This document shows, piece after piece, positions 52,666-63,436 of a stretch of 64,000 nucleotides of DNA. Location of the stretch: positions 190,001 through 254,000 of the forward strand of contig JARHVA010008362.1 in the NCBI GenBank assembly GCA_037957365.1. Reading direction: 5' to 3'. The translations under genes were made by a program, and so were the position numbers. A model generated the notes under the pieces. It had not been told where the DNA came from and made no database searches. It saw only the letters and a program-made list of their open reading frames with translations. Each line of letters begins with the position of its first letter. Positions within the stretch are counted from its first letter, which is position 1. The DNA comes from Torreya grandis. Taxonomy: Eukaryota > Streptophyta > Pinopsida > Cupressales > Taxaceae.

Positions 52666-53342
52666 TGTTGGGGATCAATAAACAAAATTGACTACTATAT
52701 GAAAGCAATTAAATGTGGAATTAAGCTAGATAGATAAGTAACTAGAATCAGAAATAACAAAGAATAAGAGATACAAGAAACCACCCTGAAAACTTGTATT
52801 AAACTCTTTACATAAGGAATTACAATTGAATAAACTTCTTTTCTTCCACACCTCTATCAGATTTATAGATCTCTTCTTAGATCTCTTTCCCTCAAGAGTT
52901 CTCTCTCTCAATTACAATCAACTCCAACAACCTGGATTGATACACATATACAATCTGTATTCTACTTCTATAGTAGTGTCTACTAAGCTATGAAAATCTA
53001 TCCCTAATATATAACTTTAGAGATTCATGAGAATGCACTTACATCCATTAGATTCACCTCCTAATCAAGGGCTCTAATCAATTCTACTCAAAAAAGAAAC
53101 ACAGACTTACAACTAACAGTTCATCTTTACATGCAAACATTTTATTCTCGCATGAAAGTAGATCCCGAACACACATAGGTGACCGACGTCAGTCCCTATA
53201 TGCCTGCCTGTGACTGACGTCGGCCGACCTACTAGCAACGTCGGTAGCTTTTGGTCTGTGCCTGACCATCGACGGTGACTGTGGGTTTCCAGCAAGTTCT
53301 ACATTTGCTCATGGGTGAAGCTTTTAGCTTTATACCTTAACA
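52666..53342 (-). repeat. 5' LTR of Copia element 2
   Basis: 677 bp. A minus-strand TATA candidate TTATATATTAGGG lies near 53015, about 330 bp into the LTR. The palindrome cluster is 66-160 bp into it, about 170-260 bp upstream of that TATA. Confidence 0.95.
53182..53276. repeat. Palindrome cluster in the Copia 2 5' LTR (U3)
   Basis: Units at 53182 (ACCGACGTCAGT), 53213 (ACTGACGTCGGC), 53234 (AGCAACGTCGGT) and 53265 (ACCATCGACGGT). Spacing 31, 21 and 31, as in the other LTR. Confidence 0.9.
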
Positions 53343-53756
53343 GGGAGTTGTATCAAAAGGGAAATGTATGAGTTGCATATCCCAAAAAGGTATTTAAAAT
53401 GTAATCAATCTCTTGATAAGGTTTTCTAGTTGTTTTTAATAAGGAGAAATGTCCAAAAAAGGCCATTAGCCTAAAGAAGTCATAAAAAACAAGTCATGTG
53501 CAAAGGAGTATTGAAGGGTAATTTGGTAATTGAAACGGGTAAACATAGGTATATTATTATCATCTAAGGCCATCCAAACATTGACCCTTCATTATTAAAA
53601 CATATATTAATATTTGGGTTTTGAGACCTAAAACGGAGAACCTAGATCATCATATAAGAGAATTCAAGCCAAACATGGCATGCAAATGAGATCTTTTACA
53701 AGACCAAAAGCCATACATGAATGTTTTGTGACTTATCCCTTGACCTTTTCATAATT

Positions 53757-53768
53757 TGGTATTAGAGT
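53757..53768 (+). other. Primer-binding site of Element B
   Basis: TGGTATTAGAGT, the initiator-Met site TGGTATCAGAGC with two C-to-T changes, five bases after the 5' LTR. Confidence 0.75.
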
Positions 53769-56601
53769 GAGTTAAGTTATTAGTTAAATTCATTTTCAGT
53801 TATTCAAAGTTGTTGATTTGATATAGGAAAGGTATGTTATGAGATATGCATGAGAGATAACCTTGCAGGGTATTGAGGGAGAAGAGTATGTTTCAGTTCT
53901 AATCTATTGAGATCAATATAGAGGTATATCAGATATAAACAATAGCCCCAAATTCTTATGAGAAAGGACTATAAGCTAGTCAAGAAAAGACTAGAAAAGA
54001 TAGAGAGAAAAAAGAGCATTAGAGCTCCAAGAGAGAAGAGGGAAGAAATAAGACTTCAAAAGAGAGTCAATGAGGATAAGAAGAGGTCCTAGATAGAGGA
54101 CAAAAGGAGAGGAAAGGCCCAATAGAGCTGTAATATGCAAGGTTGATAAACTTTCTAAAAGGAAGGTCTATATATTAATATAAAGCAAAGAAGAAAAGGG
54201 AAGATGGATATAGAGAGAAGTATAAGACTTGAGAAGATTGGGGAAAGGTATAGAGAGGATATAGCTCATGGTGAAGCTCATGAGAGAAAAAGAAAGCTAA
54301 CAGATTGGCTGAAATATGAAAATAAGAGTGAATTGGCCTCTATGGTCACTTGTGAGAGGAAGAAGGCACAAGATGAGTGTCATGAAGAGTGAAAAGAAGA
54401 AAGAGAAGGCAGCCCAAAGAGGCATGAGAAGATATATTTTTCCAAGAGACAAATAATATAGAAAGATAGATAAGAGATTTCTCATTGAAGAAATAAGAAT
54501 AAGATGGAAGTGCCAATGATATCACATGAGGGTTAAGATAAGAAGAGAATATAGACAATGTCTATGCTAAAGACATTCAAGGAGACTATCTAGTCTCTCA
54601 TTTTATATGCTAACATTTCTTTCAAGTTTGTGTATGTAACTATGAATAAGAAATTAAAGAAGGCCAAGAATAAGGCCTCAAATTTGGTGAAATATGGATC
54701 ACCCATCAAGTGTAAATAAGATGACAAGAAAAATAAACCACTTAGAGAATATAAGATGATGAATATTGAAGGCATTCCACATGCTGAATATGAATAGAAA
54801 GAGGAGTTCTATGACACATTTCCAAGGATATCACCTAAAATAAGAGAATAAGCATGTAAATAAGATATGAAGGTCACCCATGAAGAAATTAATGAAGAGG
54901 TGAGATTGATACAATTTCCTTTGGAGGTAAATCAGTGTTTAAACTTTGATTTTGATTGCATATGTGATGGAGAAAAGGCTAATATGCAGATTGAGAGAAA
55001 GAATGATAAATTCCAGCCATCAAAAGGAGAATAAGGGCATGGATGTGTATGGCCTAAGTGGATGAAAAAAATAGGTGATGAGAATGATTTAAACCTAAAA
55101 CAAGAGATCAAACAAGGAAAAAGTACAAGTGGAAAACAAACACAAATATGGAAACAAAGAACAAATAATAAGGAACACCAAGTTGGCATGATAGATAATG
55201 AAAGAAAGAAGTATGAAGGAGATGAAAAGAGAAATAAATGGTAGAAAAAAAGGTAAAAGGTATAAAATGGGTGGAAAATATCATGAAAATAACACAAGAA
55301 GATCATATTACAATTGAATCCTAAGAAAGCATGAAGATTGAACAACTGGGAAAGCCTACAAAGCAAACAAAAGACATAGTACAAGTAAATCAAGATAATG
55401 AGATGAAGGTAAAACCATGTAAGAAAAAAAATGAGTGACTAAAAGATGAGTATTCTCAAAGTTTTTTTTCAAATGTTGTATATGATGAATTGTGTGAATT
55501 TGATTCCAATGATGAAGATCTATTGTATATGGAAACCCTTGCATGGATGAATGAGTTTGTAGTAAAGCAAGATGAGGATGAATCACCTCAAAGATTGATT
55601 TAGAAGCATGGTATGCAGAACGATGAGGTTTTTTTGACTCTAAAAAATGAGGGAGTCCAAGTAGAAGATAAATAATAAGTTACCCAAGAAAGTGAATAAC
55701 AATGTGGACCAAGGTTTGATGAGGATTGTGAAGAGTTAGATGCATTAAAGTTGCAAGAAGAGTTGGAGATGTTGGAATAGATATTCAGCCCATATAAGGG
55801 GATAAAATAAGGTGAATAATATAAGTAAAAATTCAAGGATGAACTCTAATAAAAATCAAAAGAGGAACAAAAAAGGGAAGCACAAAGAGCTGTGAAAAAA
55901 TAGATGCAAACAAGACCACAAGAAAACAAGCAAATGGAGTACAAGGAAGAAAACAAGGTGAATTATTCAATTGGGAAAGATAAATTTGAGTTTAAATTTT
56001 ATAATAATATATATTAAAGGTTAGATATGGGTTAAATAACATTTTAATATGATGAAGATGAAAGGAACAAGAAGTTGCTCTTGCATAGTGAGCAAGATGA
56101 GAGGAAAAGACATCAAAATGTGAAGAAGTTTGAATAAGAGGTAGAAAAAGAGAGTATATTTGATCAAAGTATAGAGTTTGACATGAAAAATAAGTCATTA
56201 AAACCTAAAAAATAAGGTGATATCATGACTAAGGAGCAAAAACCACTAAACAAGCAAGCCATAAGTGAAAACAATAAGGAAGCAGGGTATTAAACAAGCA
56301 TGAGAGGGAAGAATAACATCTATATGGTTACATATGAGTATGGTGAATGACAAAAACACTTAAAATAGGTGGAATATGCAATAAATAATATTATACATTA
56401 GTTTTAAAACTTCATAGATATGGAAGATGTATGGACATGAAAACTAGACAAAACCATAAGGAAGAAATGCAAGAGTTTAGGAAATAAGGAGCAAAGAATG
56501 AAGAATAACATGTAAGTGAACCTAAAATACCCTCAAATGTGTAATTTTAAGGCAATAAATAAAATTGGAGGCTCTAAGTTTCCCCCTCCTAGGGAGTATG
56601 A
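53769..56601 (+). pseudogene. Element B internal region with decayed charged ORF
   Basis: Purine-rich, C-poor plus strand. One frame carries 54204-54392 and 55062-55244 (distance divisible by three) with stops between. Text is dominated by K, E, R and D (for example IGERYREDIAHGEAHERKRK), consistent with a coiled coil. Further charged stretches in other frames extend to about 56500. No zinc knuckle, protease or polymerase motif. I do not recognise the protein; its layout resembles the charged part of the ORF at 3140-4785. Ends with a purine-rich AGGGAGTATGA before the 3' LTR. Confidence 0.5.
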
Positions 56602-59057
56602 TGTAGGAGCATCAAGCTAAAAAACACTATTGTAGAGTTTTGCCAATAGGAGGTCAAAAGTTGGTCAAGTTTGGATGTAATGTATATAAAGAGACCTTTA
56701 AAGTTACATTTAACATAATTTAGGTCATTGGATTCCCTAGGAGTCATAGGATTAATTTTTTAGGGTGTTTGTATTTTTTCCTCCAAAATAAATAATTTGA
56801 ATTTTCAAATATTGTCGTAAAGACAAGAATGACCCAAACATGCTAAAAATATGGTAAAGAGAAAATATTGGTGTTAATGGTCATGAAAACTTGTAAAATG
56901 TGTTATAAGTCATTTTTGACTAATTAATAAGGTTAGAAACATGTTTTAGTAAGGTGACTATAAGAACTCCATGTTAAAGTTGGTATGTGAGAAAGTTTTA
57001 TATTGTAACTAACCAAAATAACAAAACATTAAGTTGGTTGACAAGGAGAGTTTTACATGAGTATTGGAGAGATAGGAGAGAATAGGTAGAAGGGAGAGAT
57101 ACCTCCAAGATAGGAGAGAAAAATATAAGAGTGGAAGATGGTATAAGACTCCTCAAAAATTTGACAAGCCCAGGTATTGGGCTCCAAATGTAATGCTGAT
57201 TGATCAAATGAATGAATAATTTATTTTTGTTTATGAGTTATTATATATTAATATGTATATTTATGGTTATTTTTGGAAGGATTTTTAGGCCATAATCATG
57301 CTAGGTTATGTGAATATGTAGGTTTGATAAAGACTATAGGTTTGAACTAGTGGACTATAGAATATACTCAAAGAGGAAAGGGTTAAACCATTTTTTAATG
57401 TGTATAAGATGATAAATTTTATTGTTAGTGTTATTTTTATGTGTTAATAACCCTATATATCCCTTACTTTTTGAGGAAGTATAAAAATGTAAAAGAAACA
57501 CAAAGTAGGGCATCTTTGCCTTATGCCTTATGCAATAGTCAAGAAGTGAAAGAACCATTGGCTCTAAAGAGGTTGATTGTTAAATCATTGAAATATGGTA
57601 AGGAAAGAAATGATTGTATTATGTTTGTTTTGAATTCCAAATAAATAATGTATTATTATATAGGCATAAGAAGTGGTGGTGTTTTTTGTTATAGTCATAC
57701 CCCTGTTTATAGTCAAAAGACCTAGTTTACATGCCTAGTGTCAAGAGACATAGAGGAGAGTTTAAGAGGTGAGTATTGGTAATTGATTTTATAATTCATT
57801 AACATTGTTGACAGGGAATAGACATCAAAACATATCTTGAAAGCAACTTTGAGGCTAATTGGTCAGACATAGTTCTTTGAAATGGTATATAATCTTGTAT
57901 TAGGACTTAGAGTGTAGAGATTTGAAGTAAAGAAGTTATAATGTGTTAAATAAAGGATAATTAAGAATTTTAAAGACAATAAATTAATTTTATAGACCTA
58001 ATAGATGTATTAAAACTTGATAATAGTGGTCTATCACTGAAAAGAGGTAAGTTGTATTCCTTTCTACCTTACACAGTCAATAATTACTCATAGTCAACTG
58101 AGATTTTGATGTTCCAAGCATGAAATGGATGAAGTGAGGTTTCTATCTAGTTTTATTATGATAAAAACTTAAAAATAGACTATAATAATTTTATTTTGTC
58201 TCTTGAAACACTATGTAACTTAAGAAATTGAATTATTAATGCTCTCAACCTGTGTAGGGGAGAAGAAAACCCTAGATTAGGGTTTAAACATTTTTGAGAG
58301 TTTCAACCATCATAATGTGATGAAATTTTGTAGATATGTTGGATTTTTTATGCCTCTAGTGAATCACATAGTTTTAGACCTATAAAGTCTCATTTATATG
58401 GATTTTTATAAATGTGTCCTAGTACTAAGTCTAGGGAGGGCCTAGTGGAGTAAGGGTAATGAAGGAAAAGCAAATTTGTCTTAATAAGAAGGGTAAGAAA
58501 GGATTGATTAAATTGGGGGATCCAAATGTGTATCCTAAATTATTTTTATTTTGTTTTGAAACTTTGTAGTTTTCATGAACTAAGGATATTTCTAGCTTGA
58601 GAGGGCTAATTGAGAAGAGGTATTGTGAAGGATGTAGGTGAATCCTAGGGTGTTGTGTTAAAAGGGAGATGTATGAGTTGCATATCCCAAAAGGGTATTT
58701 AAAAATTGAATAAATTTCTTGAGAATTTTTTCCAATTGTTCCCAACAAGGACAAATGTCCAAAAAAAGGCCACTATCCTAGAGAAGTCATAACAAGAAAG
58801 TCATGTGGAAAAGAGTATTGAAGGGTAATTTGGTAATTGAAAGGGGTAAGCATATGTATGTTATTATCATATAAGGCCATCAAAGCATTAAACCTACATT
58901 ATTAAACATATATTAATATTTGTGTTTTGAGACCTAAGAGGGAGAACCTAGATCATCATATAAGAGAATTTAGGCCAAACATGGCATGTAAATGAGATCT
59001 TTGACAAGACCAGAAGACAAAGATGAATGTTATGTGACTTCTCCCTTTGCCTCTGCA
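56602..59057 (+). repeat. 3' LTR of Element B
   Basis: 2456 bp, starts TGTAGGAGCATCAAGC, ends CCTCTGCA. Contains the uninterrupted target site of Copia 2 near 58650. Confidence 0.85.
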
Positions 59058-60420
59058 TCAACATCCCTCAAATAAATTGATGCCTTGTAATTTTTCAAAT
59101 AATCAACTATGTTTAGGTTAGTATTACTCACCTTATCCTAAGTCCTTGGAGGCAAATGATTGCTTTAAACTTAAGGAATTACAACACCTTTAGTATATCT
59201 TAACACATTTTGACTTGGAAGAGGTGTAGTTGTGTTTAGAGTTGTCATGCATGCATCCATGCTTTACTACCTTAGATGAAGATTAGATGAACTTGTAGGC
59301 ATGATATTTTAACCTCTTAGAGCCTTCATCTTCACCCTTATATTTTCTATAATAGAGGCTCCTTGATTGAGTACAAAATTGTCTTCCACCACGAAATTGG
59401 TGAAGCTCTCTCTATGAGGTTACGAACTTTCATTTCCTTACATCATGACTTTATCTTTAGTTGATATGAGAGGAGTGAATTCTCCTTGAGAAATTAGAGA
59501 TTTATCTCAACCTTCATTAGCATCCATGAATTTGCCTTATTGTTAATCTTCTCCTTCTACCAAGTTATTATGCACTGATATCATCTCTCTTGCATTGGTG
59601 GTGGAGTTGGGATTGTAGACATTGGTAGGCCTATTAAAGTTAGGCTACCCTTGATCTCTTCCTCTACTAAATTCTTTGTCATAATTCTATTGATAAGAAT
59701 AGGGATTTTTATAGGCACATTTTTACATTCTCTTTTGCCTAAGCTTAGCTTGTAAGGCTTGAATTCTTGAATATGGATCAGGCTCATCTACTTTCTTAAG
59801 AATAGTCCTAAGTTTGGCATTAGTATTGGGAACTTGTCCACACTTAGATCATTAGTAGAAATATAAGATAATGGAGGAATATAAAACTTAGGAGGCAACC
59901 TTCCAGCTTGAATGTTACCATTCTTAGCTCTAATGGAAATTTCATATGCTTCAGGAAGAGTGAAACCACCCATAGATTAAATCATAGTGATAATATTAGT
60001 ACCAATGGTTTTCAAATATGTGGGGAACACAAAGATAGTAGGTGGTCTCATGGGAAGAGGCAATCTATACCAAGTCTTTTGAAAGCTCTCATTAAAGTCA
60101 TGCATTATTTCCTTGGGGCCTCGTTTGATCACATTGAGATAATGTATTAGAGAGGTATGATCACTTGCATCTTCAAACCCTAAAGTTAACAACACTCCAA
60201 AGTCATCCCATGATGTGATGCATCCACTTTATAAATTCTTATACCAATCAAGATATTTCCCTCTATGGGATATTGAAAGGAATCTAATACCAATATTTTC
60301 TTCATTGAATCCATGAAAAGTAGAAAAATTGGAGATATCCCTGATGTGTTCACTAGGTGTGACATGACTTTCACCATTGAATGTGGGTTCACTCTTTACA
60401 TTAGGAGGAATGTCATCATA
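59058..60420 (-). pseudogene. Gag of the giant element
   Basis: The minus strand from about 60400 reads, across frame changes, a segment with SEHIRDISNFSTFHGF, then GFEDASDHTSLIHYLN and FNESFQKTWYRLPLPMRPPT (60195-59977), then MGGFTLPEAYEISIRAKNGN and GRLPPKFYIPPLSY (59973-59788). The spacing of the aromatic 'F..F...W' element followed by a Pro-rich turn, and the later 'EA..I..E..L..G.LPP' segment, is that of plant gypsy-type gag. No zinc knuckle is seen. The remainder to 59058 is heavily stopped. It is separated from its protease by Element B. Confidence 0.75.
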
Positions 60421-60795
60421 GGCCTCTAAGTGAATTGGATTATTAGGATTGAAGGTAGAGAATGGATGTTACCTAGCCTTGTTTTCTACAATATCCTCAA
60501 TTTATTCAATCTCTTCACTTTCTTAGCTAGAAAAATCTTCTTTCTCTTCAAAAGGTAGATTAGGATGAGGGTATTTAACTTCAAGGAGAAGTTTAGGTTG
60601 AATAGGTGGATTGAAGTATCTACTATATGTAGACCTAGTAAGGACCATGAAGTATGAGATTAAATTTATGACAAAATAATGGCCTTGAACTACATTTTAC
60701 CTTTATGGATTCCTAAATGTTGAGTAGTACACCAATATATAGCTCATGTTGTCAAGACCAACATTCACCTTGACAAGTTGTCTTGAAGGTAATGT
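60421..60795. other. Leader of the giant element
   Basis: Between gag and primer site. Acidic minus-strand fragments at 60480-60560 may be the gag N-terminus; the rest is non-coding. Confidence 0.4.
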
Positions 60796-60813
60796 GTCCC
60801 ACTAGCATGCCAA
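60796..60813 (-). other. Primer-binding-site-like block of the giant element
   Basis: Minus strand TTGGCATGCTAGTGGGAC, six bases inside the 5' LTR. Closely resembles the block behind the LTR of both family-1 elements. The tRNA is not identified. Confidence 0.55.
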
Positions 60814-60819
60814 AACTAT

Positions 60820-63436
60820 TGTCATCAAATATTACACCCTAAAAGAGGGTGCTCAATCCTATTATAGATTTAGTAAACATGGGAATACTTTTAGGTATGC
60901 GGTGTACCTATAGGAAGAAATAGACCTCTAGATTTAAGGTTTAGCTCCCTAAATGTATCTTGAAATGCTTATCACCTACTAACTAGTTTCTTGTGGGGAA
61001 AAGAGTTAGAAGTTACATGAATTTAAAATAATCTAATGGGGTGATACACCAAGATGATTTCCACAATACCATCATACTTATATCATAATGAAATAAGGCA
61101 TACAAACTAGCTTGTAAGTCTTATAAGGTTCTAACATCAATGTTTCAATAGAAAGGTGATATGCATGAAGCACCACAAGAAAATGGACTAGAGGGTATAG
61201 TTCACACTCCAAGAATAGTTTTACACTTTTAAGGAACCTAAAACACTAGAACACACTCTATATTACTTGTTATAATAGGAACTCTTACATAAACATGAAA
61301 GGATAAGGAAAGCAAGGATATATGATTATCACTAACTTCATCATACATCACTTGCACACTTAGAAAAATGTTCATTAACTCAAAACCAGACTCATATTGA
61401 TTTTTAAAATTATAAATACAATGTCATTCCATCAGGCCTTTTCCATACATGGTGTGGTATTAGCTTATAAAATCAAAAATGGCTATTACTTATAGAATTT
61501 GAGAGAGAGGAGAAGAGAATGAAGTCTAAGAGTCACTAAAACATGTTTCATGCTCATAAAAGGAGCTTAAAATTTAGAATAATGAATTTTTATATAGACC
61601 ATGAAATTTATAATTGTACAAATAGACCTCAAATGCATTAAACCCCTGAAATGTGGTGTAGGGCTCCTCATTATTTGATTAGAAACTTGCCTTCATCATT
61701 TGACCCTTTTAGAACATACCAAAACTAACTAAGGATAGAAGTGATGATTTAACTTATTTTTAACGGTTGTATACATGATCTAACATGCATTGGTTTCATC
61801 CATAATCATTATTACTCTTATATAAATTAGTTATCACTACTTGCAGTCCAAATAACTCCTCTTTCATTCACTCCTCACACTTGGCCTCAAATTTGGATTC
61901 ATTTTTCCATTAAAATACATAAAAATTAGTTAATGACACATTTTAAGACATTATATATCCTTAGATACATTATTTAGACCTTAAAAGACCTCACACTTAG
62001 GATTCTCACTCTCTCACTAGCTTCCTCACTATAGTAGTTTTGACTGGTTGAATTGAGAGCACTTGAAAAAGCACATAGGAGTTTTTATGAATAATTAAAT
62101 TATCATGATGGGTTATTTTAAGTTCCAAAATTTCTACCAAAGTTTATTTCACGTCTTGAAACCCTCTTTTACCTCTACAACACCAAAAATAATTAAAAAA
62201 ACCTTATTTCCCCAATCCATACAAGTAGGGAACAACTTGGTAAGATGGGAGGAAGACATGTAGAGTCCTATATAAAATTAAAACATATCCCAATCCATTA
62301 TATTCCATTTGGATGCCCCTTCTCCTTCATTTTTGTAATCAGGGCATTATATATGGTTTTGGAGGGTTTTAGGCCATTTTCACCCTAAGCCTTTGTTCAT
62401 AAAGATATGACATTGAACAGATGAACCAATTTCACAAAATACTTGCTTAGGACCCTCTTCAAATTTTACAAGCTATTTATCTCCCACGCAAATTATCCAA
62501 GTGGGTATAAGCATTCAAAGTTGCGTATTTGAACTCTTCTCTTCGTTCCCTATAGGCCTAATGTCATTTAAACTAAGAAATGGCTTTCTTGTGATATATT
62601 TTTCATATAAAAATATCAAACACATATAATAATCCTATATGAACATGTCCCAAAGTGTTATAATTCTCACCCAAGGCTAGAAGTGGAAACATACCCCTAT
62701 AGGGCAATAGGCCTAGTCTAGACCATGTAGGTTTGCTTACACCCTTTATAGGATTGAACCACTTGACCTATTTATAACCCATAGGAAAGTTTTTAATGTT
62801 TTCACAGGTGTGATACAACTTAAAAAACCCTTATATAATGTTTAATCAAACCTTAACTCTTCTTATTATTTCCCTTCTTTAAAACCTACAAGTTTGCATC
62901 CTAGGGGAGTACCCTTTGTGTGAGACAAAATATAGGATACTTCTTTTGTTGTCTCATAAAAAGTGAACATGTCTTGGGTTTATCAAAATATTGGATATTA
63001 TATGTGTAAAATTTTAAATCTTTATCACATGATTAGGTCCCTCAAATTATTCAAAACCTAAAACAGACTCATGGAGAAGGTTGACTATGTGCAAGGTCTT
63101 GTCTTTGGACTATAAGTGCATGTTTGGAGACTTTATACATCTTTATTTCAATTCTATGATGGTGACATGTAATTATATTTGTTACTTTGGATTAATTTAA
63201 AACATTTTTATCATCATACCCTCATAAAACCTTTCATTGTTCATCCTCTCACTTTGACCTATATGGGCTATAAGTTGATTGACTATGTTTTGCCTCAAAG
63301 CACAATACCTGTAAGTTATCTTGTATGGTTTAAACTTAAAAAAAAATTCATAGGTATATTCAGAGTTTCATAAGGTCTTTATATATTCATTTTAACTTAT
63401 TCCTCTCATTTTTAATCTATGCCAACATCAAGAGTG
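60820..63436 (-). repeat. 5' LTR of the giant element (part), interrupted at 63437
   Basis: Colinear with 34732-37343, with many substitutions and short indels; ends TTTGATGACA on the minus strand. The match breaks after CCAACATCAAGAG, where the left copy continues with CACCATCC and this copy with a family-1 LTR. The rest lies beyond the window. Confidence 0.8.

Larger units (their letters stand above)
47772..53342 (-). mobile_element. Copia element 2, nearly full-length (5.6 kb)
   Basis: Two 677-bp LTRs (47772-48448 and 52666-53342), ends TGTTGGGGATC...CCTTAACA on the plus strand, with target-site duplication GGGAG at 47767-47771 and 53343-53347. The empty site in Element B's other LTR (about 58650, CCTAGGGTGTTGTG) confirms the borders. 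The primer site and polypurine tract show it reads right to left. Gag, protease, integrase, reverse transcriptase and RNase H are all recognisable in order. The LTRs differ by about 6 percent by eye, older than Copia 1. Confidence 0.97.
45705..53751 (+). repeat. 5' LTR of Element B, interrupted by Copia 2
   Basis: 45705-47771 pairs with 56602 to about 58650, and 53343-53751 with about 58650-59057. The interruption is exactly Copia 2 plus the GGGAG duplication. The 'taggttaagc', 'ctgtgtaggggagaagaaaaccc' and 'ggtatttaaaa' blocks are shared with the right copy. No gene; frames on either strand are chance. Confidence 0.85.
45705..59057 (+). mobile_element. Element B, non-autonomous LTR retrotransposon split by Copia 2
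   Basis: LTRs 45705-53751 (interrupted by Copia 2) and 56602-59057 are colinear: 2471 bp after removing the insertion, and 2456 bp. They start (TA/TG)(C/T)AGGARCATCAAGC and end in CA. A tRNA-iMet-like primer site TGGTATTAGAGT (two changes) at 53757 follows the left LTR, so it reads on the plus strand. The internal region is only 2.85 kb and purine-rich, with a charged ORF remnant and no pol. No clear target-site duplication. It sits inside the giant element, between gag and protease. Confidence 0.85.

Noticed and set aside
45700..59062. Target-site duplication for Element B
   Set aside because: Flanks TCTAA and TCAAC do not match; either the ends have diverged or the borders are off by a few bases.
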